A stretch of 44,037 bases of DNA from Nocardioides phosphati. Lineage in GTDB: Bacteria; Actinomycetota; Actinomycetes; Propionibacteriales; Nocardioidaceae. The stretch covers positions 1-44,037 of the forward strand of contig NZ_BMNI01000015.1 of the NCBI RefSeq assembly GCF_014646375.1, written 5' to 3'. Under the pieces are notes generated by a model. The model was not told the origin of the DNA and did not search any database. It was given only the letters and a program-made list of their open reading frames with translations. This document shows positions 26,173 to 36,463 of the stretch, piece by piece. The position numbers and the translations under genes were made by a program. The stretch's first letter is position 1, and each line of letters starts with the position of its first letter.

Positions 26173-26241
26173 CTGTTCTTCTCTTAGCCTCGACCGACGG
26201 ACACCGGGCAGCCACGCTGCCCACGACGGAAGGCGGATGCC

Positions 26242-27141
26242 ATGGGCGCCGAAGCACGGAGGAACGAGCTGGCTACCCACGACGGGGCTGGCCAGACCGA
26301 GGCGGAGCGGGCCCTCACCGGCGACGCCGCGGCGGCAGAGCGGGAGCTGCTCGGGCGGTTGGACGGACTCGGGGTCTTCCTCGCCGGCAGCGCCAACGTC
26401 GTCATGCAGCTCTCCCGGCCGGCGGTCGGCTACGGAGTGATGGAGAGCAAGGTCCATAGCGGCCAGGTCCAACGGCATCCTTTCAAGCGCTTCCGCACCA
26501 CCATCGGCTTCCTCGACATCGCTCTCAACGGCTCTCCCGCGCTGCAGGCCGACTACCGCGAGGCGATCAACCGCCAGCACCGGCAGGTGCGCTCCGGGCC
26601 TGACAGCCCGGTGCGCTACAACGCCTTCGACCGCGACCTGCAGAAGTGGGTGGCGTCCTGCCTCTACTACGGGGTCCGTGACGTCTACCTGACGATGCGC
26701 GGGCCGCTCACGCCTGCCGAGGAGGAGGTGCTGCTGCGCGCATGCAGCCGCTTCGGCACCATGCTGCAGATGCCAGGCGAGATCTGGCACGCCGACCGAG
26801 CCACGTTTGTCGCGTATTGGGACGAGGCGATGACACGGATCGCCATCGACCCCGCGCTGCGCGACTACCTGCTTTTACTCCTCCGGGCCCGGTTCCTGCC
26901 CTTCCCCCTGCGGCTCTTCGGCCCGTCTCTGACTTGGACCAACACCGGATTCCTTCCGGCGCCGCTCCGCGACGCACTCGACCTGCGGTGGTCCGCGGCG
27001 GATGAACGGTGGTTCCGGCGTCTCACCCGGACGCTGGGCCGCGCCGTGCGGTACCTGCCCGGCCCCCTGCGACGAGCCCCGATGAACCTGATGGCAGCCG
27101 ACCTGCGCCTTCGCCGCAGGCTCGGACGCCCGATGACGTAG
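26242..27141 (+). CDS. DUF2236 (MpaB/Lcp-like) haem oxygenase, copy 3
   Basis: 299 residues. After a ~30-residue acidic tail come V-V-M-Q-L-S-R-P-A-V-G-Y-G-V (about 53-66), Arg85-Thr86 in R-F-R-T-T-I, probable haem-ligand His113 in N-R-Q-H-R-Q-V, Y-N-A-F-D-R-D-L-Q-K-W-V and an F-V-A-Y-W-D-E segment. It is more similar to copy 2 than to copy 1 (shared R-x-R-T-T and R-Y-x-A-x-D patterns). It has its own operator-bearing promoter and is followed after 19 bases by an SDR. Cytoplasmic. Confidence 0.85.
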   Translation: MGAEARRNELATHDGAGQTEAERALTGDAAAAERELLGRLDGLGVFLAGSANVVMQLSRPAVGYGVMESKVHSGQVQRHPFKRFRTTIGFLDIALNGSPALQADYREAINRQHRQVRSGPDSPVRYNAFDRDLQKWVASCLYYGVRDVYLTMRGPLTPAEEEVLLRACSRFGTMLQMPGEIWHADRATFVAYWDEAMTRIAIDPALRDYLLLLLRARFLPFPLRLFGPSLTWTNTGFLPAPLRDALDLRWSAADERWFRRLTRTLGRAVRYLPGPLRRAPMNLMAADLRLRRRLGRPMT

Positions 27142-27160
27142 GACCCACGAAAGGAAACAC

Positions 27161-27937
27161 ATGGAGATCACCGGAAGCAGCGCGATCGTCACCGGCGGCG
27201 CCTCGGGCATCGGCGCCGCCTGTGTACGGCGCCTCGCCCTGCTCGGCGCGACCGTCGTCGTCGCCGACCTCGACGCCGACAAGGGCACCACCTTGGCCGA
27301 GGAGGTCGGCGGCTCCTTCGTGCGCGTCGACGTCACCCGTACCGATGACCTGAGGGCCGCCGTCGAGAAGGCCGAGGAGCTCGCTCCCCTGCGAGTCCTG
27401 GTCAACTCGGCCGGTATCGGCTGGGCCCAGCGCACCATCGGGCGGGACGGCGCGTTCGACTCCGCGCACGACCTCGGCGCCTTCCGCAAGGTCGTCGAGA
27501 TCAACCTGCTCGGCACCTTCGACGCGATCCGGCTGGCCGCCACGGCGATGAGCCGTCACGACCCGACCGCATCCGGCGACCGCGGCGCGATCGTCAACAT
27601 GGCCAGCGTCGCGGCGTTCGACGGGCAGATCGGTCAGGCGTCGTACTCCGCGTCGAAGGGCGGCGTCGTCGGCATGACCCTTCCCGTCGCCCGGGACCTC
27701 GCGGCGGCCGGCATCCGGGTCAATACCGTTGCACCGGGCCTGATCGACACACCGATCTACGGCGAGGGCGACGCGGCCGAGGCGTTCAAGGCCAACCTCG
27801 GCCAGAACGTGCTCTTCCCGCGACGCGTAGGCCAGCCGGACGAGCTGGCTAGCATGGTCGTCGAGCTGGTCACCAACTCGTACATGAACGCCGAGGTGGT
27901 CCGCGTCGACGGAGGCATCCGCATGCCTCCGAAGTGA
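27161..27937 (+). CDS. SDR, 3-hydroxyacyl-CoA dehydrogenase type (HSD10-like)
   Basis: 258 residues, classical short-chain dehydrogenase. T-G-G-A-S-G-I-G (11-18) binds the nucleotide, D37 favours NAD, V-N-S-A-G follows, and the catalytic set is Ser149, Tyr162 and Lys166 (Y-S-A-S-K). The C-terminal N-T-V-A-P-G-L-I-D-T-P-I-Y resembles 3-hydroxyacyl-CoA/17-beta-HSD type 10 enzymes, so oxidation of a beta-hydroxyacyl-CoA or hydroxysteroid is likely. Follows DUF2236 copy 3 in the same transcript, which ends at the strong hairpin 27950-27985. Confidence 0.88.
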   Translation: MEITGSSAIVTGGASGIGAACVRRLALLGATVVVADLDADKGTTLAEEVGGSFVRVDVTRTDDLRAAVEKAEELAPLRVLVNSAGIGWAQRTIGRDGAFDSAHDLGAFRKVVEINLLGTFDAIRLAATAMSRHDPTASGDRGAIVNMASVAAFDGQIGQASYSASKGGVVGMTLPVARDLAAAGIRVNTVAPGLIDTPIYGEGDAAEAFKANLGQNVLFPRRVGQPDELASMVVELVTNSYMNAEVVRVDGGIRMPPK

Positions 27938-27949
27938 CCAGAAGACGAC

Positions 27950-27985
27950 GAACGAGCCGGGCCCTTTGAGGGACCCGGCTCGTTC
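27950..27985. terminator. Strong bidirectional hairpin terminator
   Basis: GAACGAGCCGGG pairs perfectly with CCCGGCTCGTTC (12 bp) around a 12-base loop that can add a further short CCC/GGG stem. It sits between the SDR stop and a convergent gene, so it probably ends both transcripts. Confidence 0.8.
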
Positions 27986-27992
27986 TGTCAGA

Positions 27993-28343
27993 TCAGGCGA
28001 CGCCGTCCTCCCGACAGCAGGGTCGCTGCGTGCGGTCGGGCTCCCGGAGGACCTGAGCCGCACACGCCGGGCACGCCTCGCGTGACCGGGGCTCGAACGC
28101 GGTCTCGAAGAACGAGTACCAGGAGGCAGAGGCGAGACCGCAGGCGGTCTGGAGCGCGCCGTTCCGCTTGACGTGGATGAGTCCCCACGGCGCTCGCACC
28201 GGGCTCGTGCGGGGCATGACCTGGGGCGCTGTCACCACCCAGGCGTGGCCGTCGCACGCCCGAGCGGAACTGCACTGGAACCGTCGGGCCGCGTTGCGCC
28301 GCCGCCCGACGGCACCCGTGGAACCCGACGCGCCGGCCCCCAT
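27993..28343 (-). CDS. Small Cys-containing protein of unknown function
   Basis: About 116 residues. The middle (H-A-W-V-V-T-A-P-Q-V, G-L-I-H-V-K-R-N-G-A-L-Q-T-A-C-G) and the end (R-E-A-C-P-A-C-A-A-Q-V, R-P-C-C-R-E) look like a small zinc-ribbon or Cys-pair protein common in actinomycetes. I cannot name a family. Start at 28343 preferred (GAGG five bases upstream); an ATG at 28367 would overlap the upstream gene. It is the last gene of the thiolase-fadB-npdG operon. Confidence 0.6.
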   Translation of the reverse strand: MGAGASGSTGAVGRRRNAARRFQCSSARACDGHAWVVTAPQVMPRTSPVRAPWGLIHVKRNGALQTACGLASASWYSFFETAFEPRSREACPACAAQVLREPDRTQRPCCREDGVA

Positions 28344-28350
28344 CCGCACC

Positions 28351-29034
28351 TCAGACGTCGCTGACACGAATGCCCGAGTGGGCCTTGTAGCGACGGTTGA
28401 TGCTGATCAGATTCGCGGTCAGCGCCTCGACCTGGCGCGCGTTGCGCAGCCGGCCGCCGTAGACACCGCGGACACCGTCGATGGTGTCGGCGAGCGCCTG
28501 CACGAGCTCGGTCGCCTCGCGGTCGTCGCCGAGGACGAGCACGTCGGTCTCGAGTGGCTCAGTCGCGTCGAGCAGCACCGCACTGACGTTGTGGAAGGCA
28601 CCCACGACCGTCGACTCCGTCAGGATCGCTGCGGCCTGCTGGGTCGCAGAGCCCTCGGGTACGTCGAGCGCGAAGGCGCCCTGCTTATCGAAGCCGAGTG
28701 GATTGACGCAATCGACGACCACCTTGCCGGCCAGGGCCGGTGCAAGCTCGCGGAGGAGATCAGCGTGACCGTCCCACGGCACGACGACGAGGACGACGTC
28801 ACACTCGGCCGCCGCGGTGACGTTGTCCGCGCCCCCGACCGGGCCGCCCGTCAGCTCCCTGAGATCGGCTGCGACCAGCTGTGCCCTCTGAGCCGTGCGA
28901 CTGCCGAGGATCACGTGGACACCTGCCGCTGCAAAGCGGCGGGCCAGGCCGCGACCCTGGGGTCCGGTGCCTCCGAGCACCGCCACCCGCAGGTCGGCCG
29001 GAACGACAGCCGGGCCTGCGCCACCGCCGCTCAT
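28351..29034 (-). CDS. npdG: F420H2:NADP+ oxidoreductase (NpdG/Fno)
   Basis: 227 residues, the usual Fno length. The NADP motif A-V-L-G-G-T-G-P-Q-G-R-G-L-A (18-31) with V-I-L-G-S-R-T (41-47) is diagnostic, as is the C-terminal Y-K-A-H-S-G-I-R-V-S-D. It moves hydride between F420 and NADP, keeping F420 reduced for F420-dependent enzymes or draining F420H2. The ATG overlaps the fadB stop (ATGA), so it is translated with beta-oxidation genes, which is an unusual pairing. Cytoplasmic. Confidence 0.92.
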   Translation of the reverse strand: MSGGGAGPAVVPADLRVAVLGGTGPQGRGLARRFAAAGVHVILGSRTAQRAQLVAADLRELTGGPVGGADNVTAAAECDVVLVVVPWDGHADLLRELAPALAGKVVVDCVNPLGFDKQGAFALDVPEGSATQQAAAILTESTVVGAFHNVSAVLLDATEPLETDVLVLGDDREATELVQALADTIDGVRGVYGGRLRNARQVEALTANLISINRRYKAHSGIRVSDV

Positions 29035-31223
29035 GCCGGGAACCCCTCACCGTTCTTGGCCTTCTCGACCAGCCACGCCGACGGGCGCAGGCGCTCGCCG
29101 TACGCGTCGGCGAGCTCGTTGGCACGCGCGACGAAACCAGCCAGGCCGCCCTCGTGGTTGGTCATGAACGTGACCGTGCCGCCACTGATCGCCGGGAAGC
29201 CGAGCGCCATGATCGCGCCGATGTTGGCCGCGGACGAGGAGTCGATGACGCCCTCCTCGAAGCACTTCGCGGTCTCGAGCGCCTCGGCGAAGACCATGCG
29301 GTCCATCACGTCCCGGAACGGGATCTGCTCCTGCGCGACGGGGAAGAGCTCAGTCAGCCCGCTCCACAGCGAGAGGCGCTTGCCGGCCTCGTCGTACTCG
29401 TAGAAGCCCTTGCCACGGACCCGGGCGGGGCGGCCGGCCTCGAGCATCTTCTCCACGACCGCGAGGCCTGGGTGCTCGATGTACGGCGCGCCCTCTTCCG
29501 CGGCTGCCTCCCGGGTCGCCTTGGCGATCTTGCCCATCAGCTCCATGTTCAGCTCGTCGGTGAGCTGGAGCGTCGGCGCCGGGTAGCCCGCCTGCGTGGT
29601 CGCACGCTCCAGGCTCCAGGGGGCGACGCCCTCGACCAGCATCGCCAGACCCTCGTTCATCCGGGTCCCGATGATCCGGCTGGTGTAGAAGCCACGACTG
29701 TCGTTGACCACGATCGGGATCTTCCGGATCTGCTGCACGTAGTCGATGGTCCGGGCCAGCGCCTCGTCGGAGGTCTGCTCACCGCGGATGATCTCGACGA
29801 TCGGCATCTTGTCGACCGGAGAGAAGAAGTGGACACCGATGAAGTCCGCCTGGCGCTGAACGCCGGTGGCGAGCTGCGTGATCGGCAGCGTCGAGGTGTT
29901 CGAACCCAGGAGCGCGTCTGGGGCGACGACGCCCTCGACCTCGGCGAAGAGCTTCTGCTTCAGGGCCGGGTCCTCGAAGACGGCCTCGATGACGAAGTCG
30001 CATCCAGCAAGATCGGCGACGTCAGCCGTCGGGGTGATCCGGGCCAGGATCTGCTGTGCCTTCTCCTCAGTAAGCTTGCCTCGCAAGACCTGCTTGGCGA
30101 GGACCTTCTCCGAGTAGGCCTTGCCCCGCTCTGCTGCCTCGACCGAGATGTCCTTGAGAAGCACCTCGATGCCGGCGACGGCCGAGGAGTACGCAATGCC
30201 GGCACCCATCATGCCGGCACCCAGGACGGCCAGCTTCTCCGCACGGCGTACCTCGACGCCCGCCGGGCGCAGGGCGTCGCCGTTGAGGCGCTGCAGGTCG
30301 AAGAAGAACGCCTGGATCATCGCCTTCGCGACCCGGCCGGTGGCCAGGCTGGTGAAGTAGCGCCCCTCGATCTTCTCCGCACCGGCGAAGTCCACCTGGG
30401 CACCCTCGACGGCCGCGGCCACGATGGCCCGTGGCGCCGGGTAGGCCACGCCCTTGGCCTGCTTGCGGACGTTGCCGGGGATGGCGGGGAGCATCTGCGC
30501 TACGGACGGGTGGCTCGGCGTACCGCCGGGCATCTTGTAGCCGGGCTGGTCCCAGGGCTGGACGGCGGCATCGGGGTTGCCGGCGTTCGCGGCGAGCCAG
30601 GCCTTTGCAGCCGGCAGGAGCTCGTCCTGCGTCGCGACGAGCTCGTCGACCAGGCCCTTCTCCTTCGCGGCAGCCGCCTTGAAGCGAGTGCCGGTCGTGA
30701 GCACGTCCATCAGCGCGGCGAAGATGCCGAGCTTCCGCACCGTACGGACGACGCCCCCAGCGCCGGGCAACAGGCCCAGGGTCACCTCGGGGAGCCCGAC
30801 CTGGACCTTGGGGTCGTCGACGGCGATGCGGTGGTGGGTCGCGAGGCAGATCTCGTAGCCGCCGCCGAGGGCGGCGCCGTTGATTGCGGCGACGACCGGG
30901 ACGCCGCAGGTCTCGAGCCGGCGCAGCGCCGCCTTGAGCTCCATGGAGTCCTCATAGACGGCCTGCGCGTCGGCAGGGCCGACGGCGAGTAGGGCGTTGA
31001 GGTTGCCGCCGGCAAAGAAGGTCTTCTTCGCACTGGCGACGATCGCGCCCTTCGCCGTGCCTGTGGCGACGTCCGCCTCGAGCTGGCCGACGGCCTCGCC
31101 GAAGCCGGCCTTGAAGGCCTCGTTCATGGTGTTGGCGCTGCCCGCGGGGTCGTCGAGCAGCAGGGTGGCGATGCCGTCGGCGTCGATGCCGTAACGCACG
31201 GCCGACTGGGTCTGAGTGGTCAT
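29031..31223 (-). CDS. fadB: FadB-like enoyl-CoA hydratase/3-hydroxyacyl-CoA dehydrogenase
   Basis: 730 residues, a two-part beta-oxidation enzyme. The hydratase part (about 10-190) has the oxyanion region F-F-A-G-G-N-L, Glu124 in G-G-G-Y-E-I-C and Glu146 in [14 protein letters not shown], both catalytic in FadB. The dehydrogenase part has G-A-G-M-M-G (335-340), then H-F-F-S-P-V with the catalytic His, and the C-terminal P-A-x-T-L-Q-L and G-K-G-F-Y-E-Y segments. Start at 31223; the frame continues upstream only as a shadow of the thiolase. Partner of the thiolase 29 bases upstream. Motifs are all intact. Confidence 0.93.
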   Translation of the reverse strand: MTTQTQSAVRYGIDADGIATLLLDDPAGSANTMNEAFKAGFGEAVGQLEADVATGTAKGAIVASAKKTFFAGGNLNALLAVGPADAQAVYEDSMELKAALRRLETCGVPVVAAINGAALGGGYEICLATHHRIAVDDPKVQVGLPEVTLGLLPGAGGVVRTVRKLGIFAALMDVLTTGTRFKAAAAKEKGLVDELVATQDELLPAAKAWLAANAGNPDAAVQPWDQPGYKMPGGTPSHPSVAQMLPAIPGNVRKQAKGVAYPAPRAIVAAAVEGAQVDFAGAEKIEGRYFTSLATGRVAKAMIQAFFFDLQRLNGDALRPAGVEVRRAEKLAVLGAGMMGAGIAYSSAVAGIEVLLKDISVEAAERGKAYSEKVLAKQVLRGKLTEEKAQQILARITPTADVADLAGCDFVIEAVFEDPALKQKLFAEVEGVVAPDALLGSNTSTLPITQLATGVQRQADFIGVHFFSPVDKMPIVEIIRGEQTSDEALARTIDYVQQIRKIPIVVNDSRGFYTSRIIGTRMNEGLAMLVEGVAPWSLERATTQAGYPAPTLQLTDELNMELMGKIAKATREAAAEEGAPYIEHPGLAVVEKMLEAGRPARVRGKGFYEYDEAGKRLSLWSGLTELFPVAQEQIPFRDVMDRMVFAEALETAKCFEEGVIDSSSAANIGAIMALGFPAISGGTVTFMTNHEGGLAGFVARANELADAYGERLRPSAWLVEKAKNGEGFPA

Positions 31224-31252
31224 CTCTGTGTTCTCCGGGTCTCTGATGCGTC

Positions 31253-32473
<1,221 letters not shown>

Positions 32474-32518
32474 GAGAGTCGTCCCAACTATGCTGTGCTG
32501 TCACTGAACGTAATGAAC

Positions 32519-32541
32519 TGACAGTGACACTAGTACTGTAA
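32519..32541. promoter_or_regulatory. Two overlapping TGACAGT-type operators between thiolase and MerR 2
   Basis: TGACAGT GAC ACTAGTA (32519-32535) and TGACACT AGT ACTGTAA (32525-32541) overlap with a 6-base offset. The strong halves TGACAGT and ACTGTAA lie at the outer ends, so either register could be used. Position between two divergent genes suggests control of both. Confidence 0.55.
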
Positions 32542-32599
32542 TCGTTGGCAGCCAAGAGCCAGCGCCTGATTTTCTTCGCCCTCCCCCAGGAGACTGCCG

Positions 32600-33340
32600 A
32601 TGAGCCCCGCCGACGAGCCCGCCACCCAGGAGTCGCCAACGCTCGAGCTGACCGTCGAGGAACTCAGTGAGCGCACAGGCATCAGCGTGCGCAACCTGCG
32701 CTTCTACACGACACGAGGCCTGGTCCCGCCGCCGGCGAAGCGGGGCCGCACGGCGATCTACGGTCGCGAGCACGTGGCCCGGTTCGAGCTCCTCCAGGAA
32801 CTCCAGGCACACGGCCTGACGCTCTCCGCCATCGAGCGCTTCTTCGAAGGAATCCCCGCCGACGCGACGGCCGAGCAGATCGCCCTGCAACGCGCCACGC
32901 TCCGTCCGCTCGCCGGCACCGAGCAGGTCCTCGTGACCCGCAAGGAGCTCGATGCCCGTGCCGGCCGCAAGCTCGGCCGCGAGGAGCTCGAGTCCCTGAC
33001 CCGTCTCGGCGGTGTCACCCCGGCCGAGGGCGGCAAGTACGCCGTTACCGACACCCGCTTCCGCTCCTCTCTGCACCTGCTCGACCTCGGCGTCCCGACG
33101 GACCTCGTCCTCGCGTGCGAGGACGTCTACCGCCGGCACAGCAAGGCGATGGCCGAGGAGCTCGAAGTCCTCTTCCGCGAGACGGTCTGGCCCGCATACA
33201 AGGCCGGCGACGTCGGCGCGGACCAGGTCGTCGCGATGGTCAGCGACTGGGAGCAGGGCGGCATCACCTCACTCGTCGAGGCGTTCACAGAGGCCGTGAC
33301 CGAGGCCCGCCGCACCCTCATCGAGCGCCGCTCCCGCTGA
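32600..33340 (+). CDS. MerR-family transcriptional regulator, copy 2
   Basis: 246 residues. Winged HTH: L-T-V-E-E-L-S-E-R-T-G-I-S-V-R-N-L-R-F-Y (about 17-36), G-L-V-P-P-P-A-K-R-G-R-T-A-I-Y-G, then F-E-L-L-Q-E-L-Q-A-H-G-L-T. The C-terminal domain has the D-A-R-A-G-R-K-L-G and L-T-R-L-G-G pattern seen in copy 1, so the two are paralogues of one lineage. AGGAGA ribosome site. Divergent from the thiolase operon, with the shared operators between. Probably controls that operon and itself; activator or repressor cannot be told. Confidence 0.88.
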   Translation: MSPADEPATQESPTLELTVEELSERTGISVRNLRFYTTRGLVPPPAKRGRTAIYGREHVARFELLQELQAHGLTLSAIERFFEGIPADATAEQIALQRATLRPLAGTEQVLVTRKELDARAGRKLGREELESLTRLGGVTPAEGGKYAVTDTRFRSSLHLLDLGVPTDLVLACEDVYRRHSKAMAEELEVLFRETVWPAYKAGDVGADQVVAMVSDWEQGGITSLVEAFTEAVTEARRTLIERRSR

Positions 33341-33347
33341 CGCGGGA
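33332..33347. terminator. Weak hairpin at the MerR 2 stop codon
   Basis: TCCCGC-TGAC-GCGGGA forms a 6-bp stem over the stop codon, between convergent genes. No T-tract; weak candidate. Confidence 0.3.
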
Positions 33348-33362
33348 CTGGGGCAGGTCAGG

Positions 33363-33713
33363 TCAGCCCGCGGCCGCGGCGAGCCCGAGCCGGGCCACCG
33401 CCTCCTCGAATCCGACCCTCCCTGCCGGCTGTACGCCGAGGTCGCGGGCCGGCAGGCCACCCACCCGCGCGGCGACCTGCCACAGCGGCTCCAGCAGCCA
33501 CGGCTGGTCCATCCGCCACGGCTGGCAAAGGTAGTCGATCAGCCCCTGGGCGGCCCGGGTCAGCTCAAGCACGTTCTCGACGTGGTGGTCCCAGAACTCG
33601 AGCAAGTCGCCGTAGGTCCGGGGCACGACGCGCATCGTCATGCCGTGCATCCGCCAGTCGACGGTCTCGGCGTCGTAGGCCTCGCGCACCGTGGGCGACC
33701 TGCGGCGCTTCAC
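33363..33713 (-). pseudogene. DUF2236 C-terminal fragment
   Basis: About 116 residues from a GTG at 33713, with no clear ribosome site. The central V-P-R-T-Y-G-D-L-L-E-F-W-D-H-H-V-E-N segment matches the P-x-T-x-x-E-F-x-x-Y-W region in the C-terminal half of DUF2236 proteins. The haem-binding N-terminal half (R-T and the His motif) is absent, and a stop in frame at 33768 leaves no room for it. It is therefore a truncated gene, or a small protein built from this half. It follows the acetoacetate-decarboxylase-like gene. Confidence 0.45.
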
Positions 33714-33767
33714 CAGGTCGTCGACGCGAACGACTCGCAGCGGAGGGGGCCCGGTCCGAACGTCCCG

Positions 33768-34472
33768 TCAGCCATCCTCGCCGCGAGGTGCCCCGAGTGT
33801 GAAGGTCATCCGATCGACGACCGCGCCGAGGTGCCACCCGGGCCGCAGCCACGAGGGCAGGGGGCCGTCGGACTCCACCTCGACCCGGACGAGCGCCGGG
33901 CGGAACCAGCCCCGGTTCCTCAGCCGGCTGGCGCGCACGACCCCATCCGGAAACTGCTGGCGCGCCATCACCGAGGCGCGCAGCGGGAGCGGCGGTCCGA
34001 CGACGCGAGGCTTGGCACTGACCCGCCAGGACAGATCGCCTGCGCCACCGCCCGTGATCGTGGCGCCGCTGGCGATCTCACCCTCGAACGCGGCGAGCGT
34101 CTTGGGCATCGCCCAGTTGGAGCGCCCGCCGACCAGGCTCGGCTCGGAGTCCACGGCCATGAAGGCGACCGATCCCCACGGTCGCAGGCCGCGGTGCGAG
34201 GCGACCAGACCGAGCACCTCGTCGTAGCGCCCCACGGGCGTGTCGGCGTACCGGACGAAGCCGCCGACGACAGCGAGGGCACGGCTGCCCGCGAGGGCCG
34301 GAGGCAGCGCCTCCCGCGCGGCGCGGCTGCCACGGGCCGCCCACACGAGCGCCTCGCAGCGGCACTCCCAGGGCGCGGTGGAGGCGTTTGGGGGCAGCCG
34401 GGAGGCCACGGCCTCCAGCAGGCGGGTCTCCGGGACACCGGCGACGTCGGTCAGCTCGACGCGGCCGCTCAT
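33768..34472 (-). CDS. Acetoacetate decarboxylase-like protein
   Basis: 234 residues with the ADC-fold pattern: V-G-R-Y-D-E-V-L-G (80-88), E-P-S-L-V-G-G-R-S-N-W-A-M-P-K-T-L-A-A-F-E (110-130). Lys124 sits where the Schiff-base Lys of acetoacetate decarboxylase lies in the G-F-P-K-K motif. The family includes decarboxylases, aldolase/dehydratases and proteins of unknown activity. ATGA overlap with the SDR upstream. Could act on a beta-keto acid formed in the pathway; exact reaction unknown. Confidence 0.7.
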   Translation of the reverse strand: MSGRVELTDVAGVPETRLLEAVASRLPPNASTAPWECRCEALVWAARGSRAAREALPPALAGSRALAVVGGFVRYADTPVGRYDEVLGLVASHRGLRPWGSVAFMAVDSEPSLVGGRSNWAMPKTLAAFEGEIASGATITGGGAGDLSWRVSAKPRVVGPPLPLRASVMARQQFPDGVVRASRLRNRGWFRPALVRVEVESDGPLPSWLRPGWHLGAVVDRMTFTLGAPRGEDG

Positions 34473-35314
34473 CGCCGTCCCTCCATCGTCCTCTGGTAGT
34501 CGGCCCGGGCGTCCCGGTCGAGGTCGGTGGTCACCTTGTTGCCGCCGGACGCACGGAACATCCAGTCCCGGACGCCGTCGGGGAGGGCGTTGGAGCCGCG
34601 CGAGGCCTCACCGACCCCGCGCGGCACGAAGACCGTCCGCGACCGGTTCCGCCGGACGGCCTTCACCACGGCGCGCGCGACGTCCTCGGGATCGACCATG
34701 AGCAGCCACCCCGTGCCGCGCGGTGCGGACATGCCGGCGATCAGGCCCGTTCGGACGAAGCCCGGGCAGATCGTCGAGATCGTCACCCCGCTCCCCCGCC
34801 ACTCCTGGCGCAGGGCGTGGCCGAGGCCGACGACGCCGTACTTCGCGGCGCAGTAGGTGGCCGCGTTGGGCGAGGCTAGCGTGCCCATGACGGAGGCGAT
34901 GTTGACGACGTGACCGGCTCCGCGCTGGCGGAACCGGCGCCCGGCCAGCTTCGTGCCCGTCAGCACCCCGCGCAGGTCGATGTCGATCGCCCGGTCAGTG
35001 AGCGCGTCCGACTCGTCGAGGAAGTCGCCGATCGGCATGATGCCGGCGTTGTTAACCAGCACCTCGAGGCCTCCGGGCAGCGTGTCGGCCTCGTCGAGGA
35101 ACGCCGCGAAGGACGCCGGGTCCCGCACGTCGACGTACGCCGCCCGGGCGCCACCGCCGAGAGCGGCGGCCGTCGCGCGGGCCAGCTCCAGGTCGATGTC
35201 GCCGATGACGACCCGATGGCCGTCCGCGAGCAGCGCCTCGGCGACCGCCCGGCCGATCCCCTGGGCACCGCCGGTGATCGCGACGCTGCGGGCCACCTGA
35301 CGGGACGTCCTCAT
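34469..35314 (-). CDS. Short-chain dehydrogenase/reductase
   Basis: 281 residues from the ATG at 35314, which overlaps the racemase stop (ATGA). T-G-G-A-Q-G-I-G (14-21), D39 (NAD-like), N-N-A-G (88-91), Ser141, Tyr154 and Lys158 (Y-C-A-A-K) are intact. A C-terminal extension of about 40 residues is rich in Arg. Probable alcohol/ketone redox step. An upstream ATG at 35368 exists but lies inside the racemase gene. Confidence 0.88.
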   Translation of the reverse strand: MRTSRQVARSVAITGGAQGIGRAVAEALLADGHRVVIGDIDLELARATAAALGGGARAAYVDVRDPASFAAFLDEADTLPGGLEVLVNNAGIMPIGDFLDESDALTDRAIDIDLRGVLTGTKLAGRRFRQRGAGHVVNIASVMGTLASPNAATYCAAKYGVVGLGHALRQEWRGSGVTISTICPGFVRTGLIAGMSAPRGTGWLLMVDPEDVARAVVKAVRRNRSRTVFVPRGVGEASRGSNALPDGVRDWMFRASGGNKVTTDLDRDARADYQRTMEGRR

Positions 35315-36453
35315 GCCTGCACCGCCGCACCCGAGACGAGCAGCTTGTCGACCCCGGCGACGCCCCACGCCTCCAAGGCTTCCCGGGTCTGGGCCCCCGG
35401 ATGGGTCGGCCCGGTGGTCAGCGTCGGCACCGTCCGCGAGAAGCGCGGAGCGGGCGCAGGCTGGAGGCCACCGTCGCGCTCGACGAAGACCTCCCGCGCT
35501 GCCATGTGTGGGTGGCGGGCAGCCTCCCTCAGCGGGAGCACGGGGGCGACGCAGGCGTCAGTGCCGTCGAAGACCGACGTCCACTCGACCAGGGTCCGGG
35601 TGCGGATCGCGTCACCGATCGCCGTGCGTGCGGCGGCCGGGTCGGCGGCGAGCGCGAGGTCCAGCCCGAGCAGGCGCATCAGCTCGGCGTAGAACTGCGG
35701 CTCGATGGGGCCGACGGACAGATGGCCGCCGTCGGAGGTCTCGTAGAGGGCGTAGTTCGGCAGCCCGCCGTCCAGCGGGTTGACGCCTCGGCGCTCGGTC
35801 GCCACCCCGCCGGCGAGCATCGCGGCCCACATCATGTTGAGGTGCGCGGTGCCGTCCACGATGGCCGCGTCGACGACCTGGCCGCACCCGCTGCGACCCC
35901 GCTCCATCAGGGCCGCCAGGACGCCGATGACCAGGTAGGTCGAGCCACCGCCGAAGTCGCCGACGACGTTCTGTGCGAAATGCGGGCGATCGGCGTCCTG
36001 CCCGGAGGCGTGGAGCGTGCCGGTGATCGCGATGTAGTTCATGTCATGCCCTGCCGCATGTGCGAGCGGCCCCGTCTGCCCCCAGCCGGTCATCCGGCCG
36101 TAGACCAGGCCGGGGTTGCGCTCCAGGCAGGCATCGGGGCCGAGGCCCATGCGCTCGGTCACCCCCGGGCGCATGCCTTCGAGGAGCACGTCGGCCTGGT
36201 CGACCAACTGGAGGACCGCCTCCACGGCGGAGGGGTCCTTGAGATCGAGCGCGACGCTCGGTCGGCCCCGGGTGAGGAAGTCGTGCTCGCGCCCGGTGCC
36301 CGTGAAGGCCCCGCCCGGCCGCTCCACGCGGATCACGTCGGCGCCCAGGTCGGCGAGGATCGTGGCGGCGTGCGGGCCGGGTCCGATGCCCGCGATCTCG
36401 ACGACCTTGATGCCCTGCAGCGGGCCGGTTCCCTGTCCCAGTTCGAACGTCAT
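35311..36453 (-). CDS. Alpha-methylacyl-CoA racemase (CoA-transferase III family)
   Basis: 380 residues. G-I-G-P-G-P-H-A-A (22-30), G-A-D-V-I-R-V-E-R-P-G-G (37-48), L-V-Y-G-R-M-T-G-W-G-Q-T-G-P-L, A-G-H-D-M-N-Y-I and V-G-D-F-G-G-G mark the racemase branch rather than ordinary CaiB transferases. His136 and Asp166 correspond to the catalytic His126/Asp156 of the M. tuberculosis enzyme MCR. It interconverts (2R)- and (2S)-2-methylacyl-CoA so that methyl-branched chains can enter beta-oxidation, as needed for sterol side chains, pristanate or oligo-isoprenoids. First gene of a minus-strand operon, divergent from the LLM oxidoreductase. Confidence 0.92.
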   Translation of the reverse strand: MTFELGQGTGPLQGIKVVEIAGIGPGPHAATILADLGADVIRVERPGGAFTGTGREHDFLTRGRPSVALDLKDPSAVEAVLQLVDQADVLLEGMRPGVTERMGLGPDACLERNPGLVYGRMTGWGQTGPLAHAAGHDMNYIAITGTLHASGQDADRPHFAQNVVGDFGGGSTYLVIGVLAALMERGRSGCGQVVDAAIVDGTAHLNMMWAAMLAGGVATERRGVNPLDGGLPNYALYETSDGGHLSVGPIEPQFYAELMRLLGLDLALAADPAAARTAIGDAIRTRTLVEWTSVFDGTDACVAPVLPLREAARHPHMAAREVFVERDGGLQPAPAPRFSRTVPTLTTGPTHPGAQTREALEAWGVAGVDKLLVSGAAVQA

Positions 36454-36463
36454 GCGACGATCC

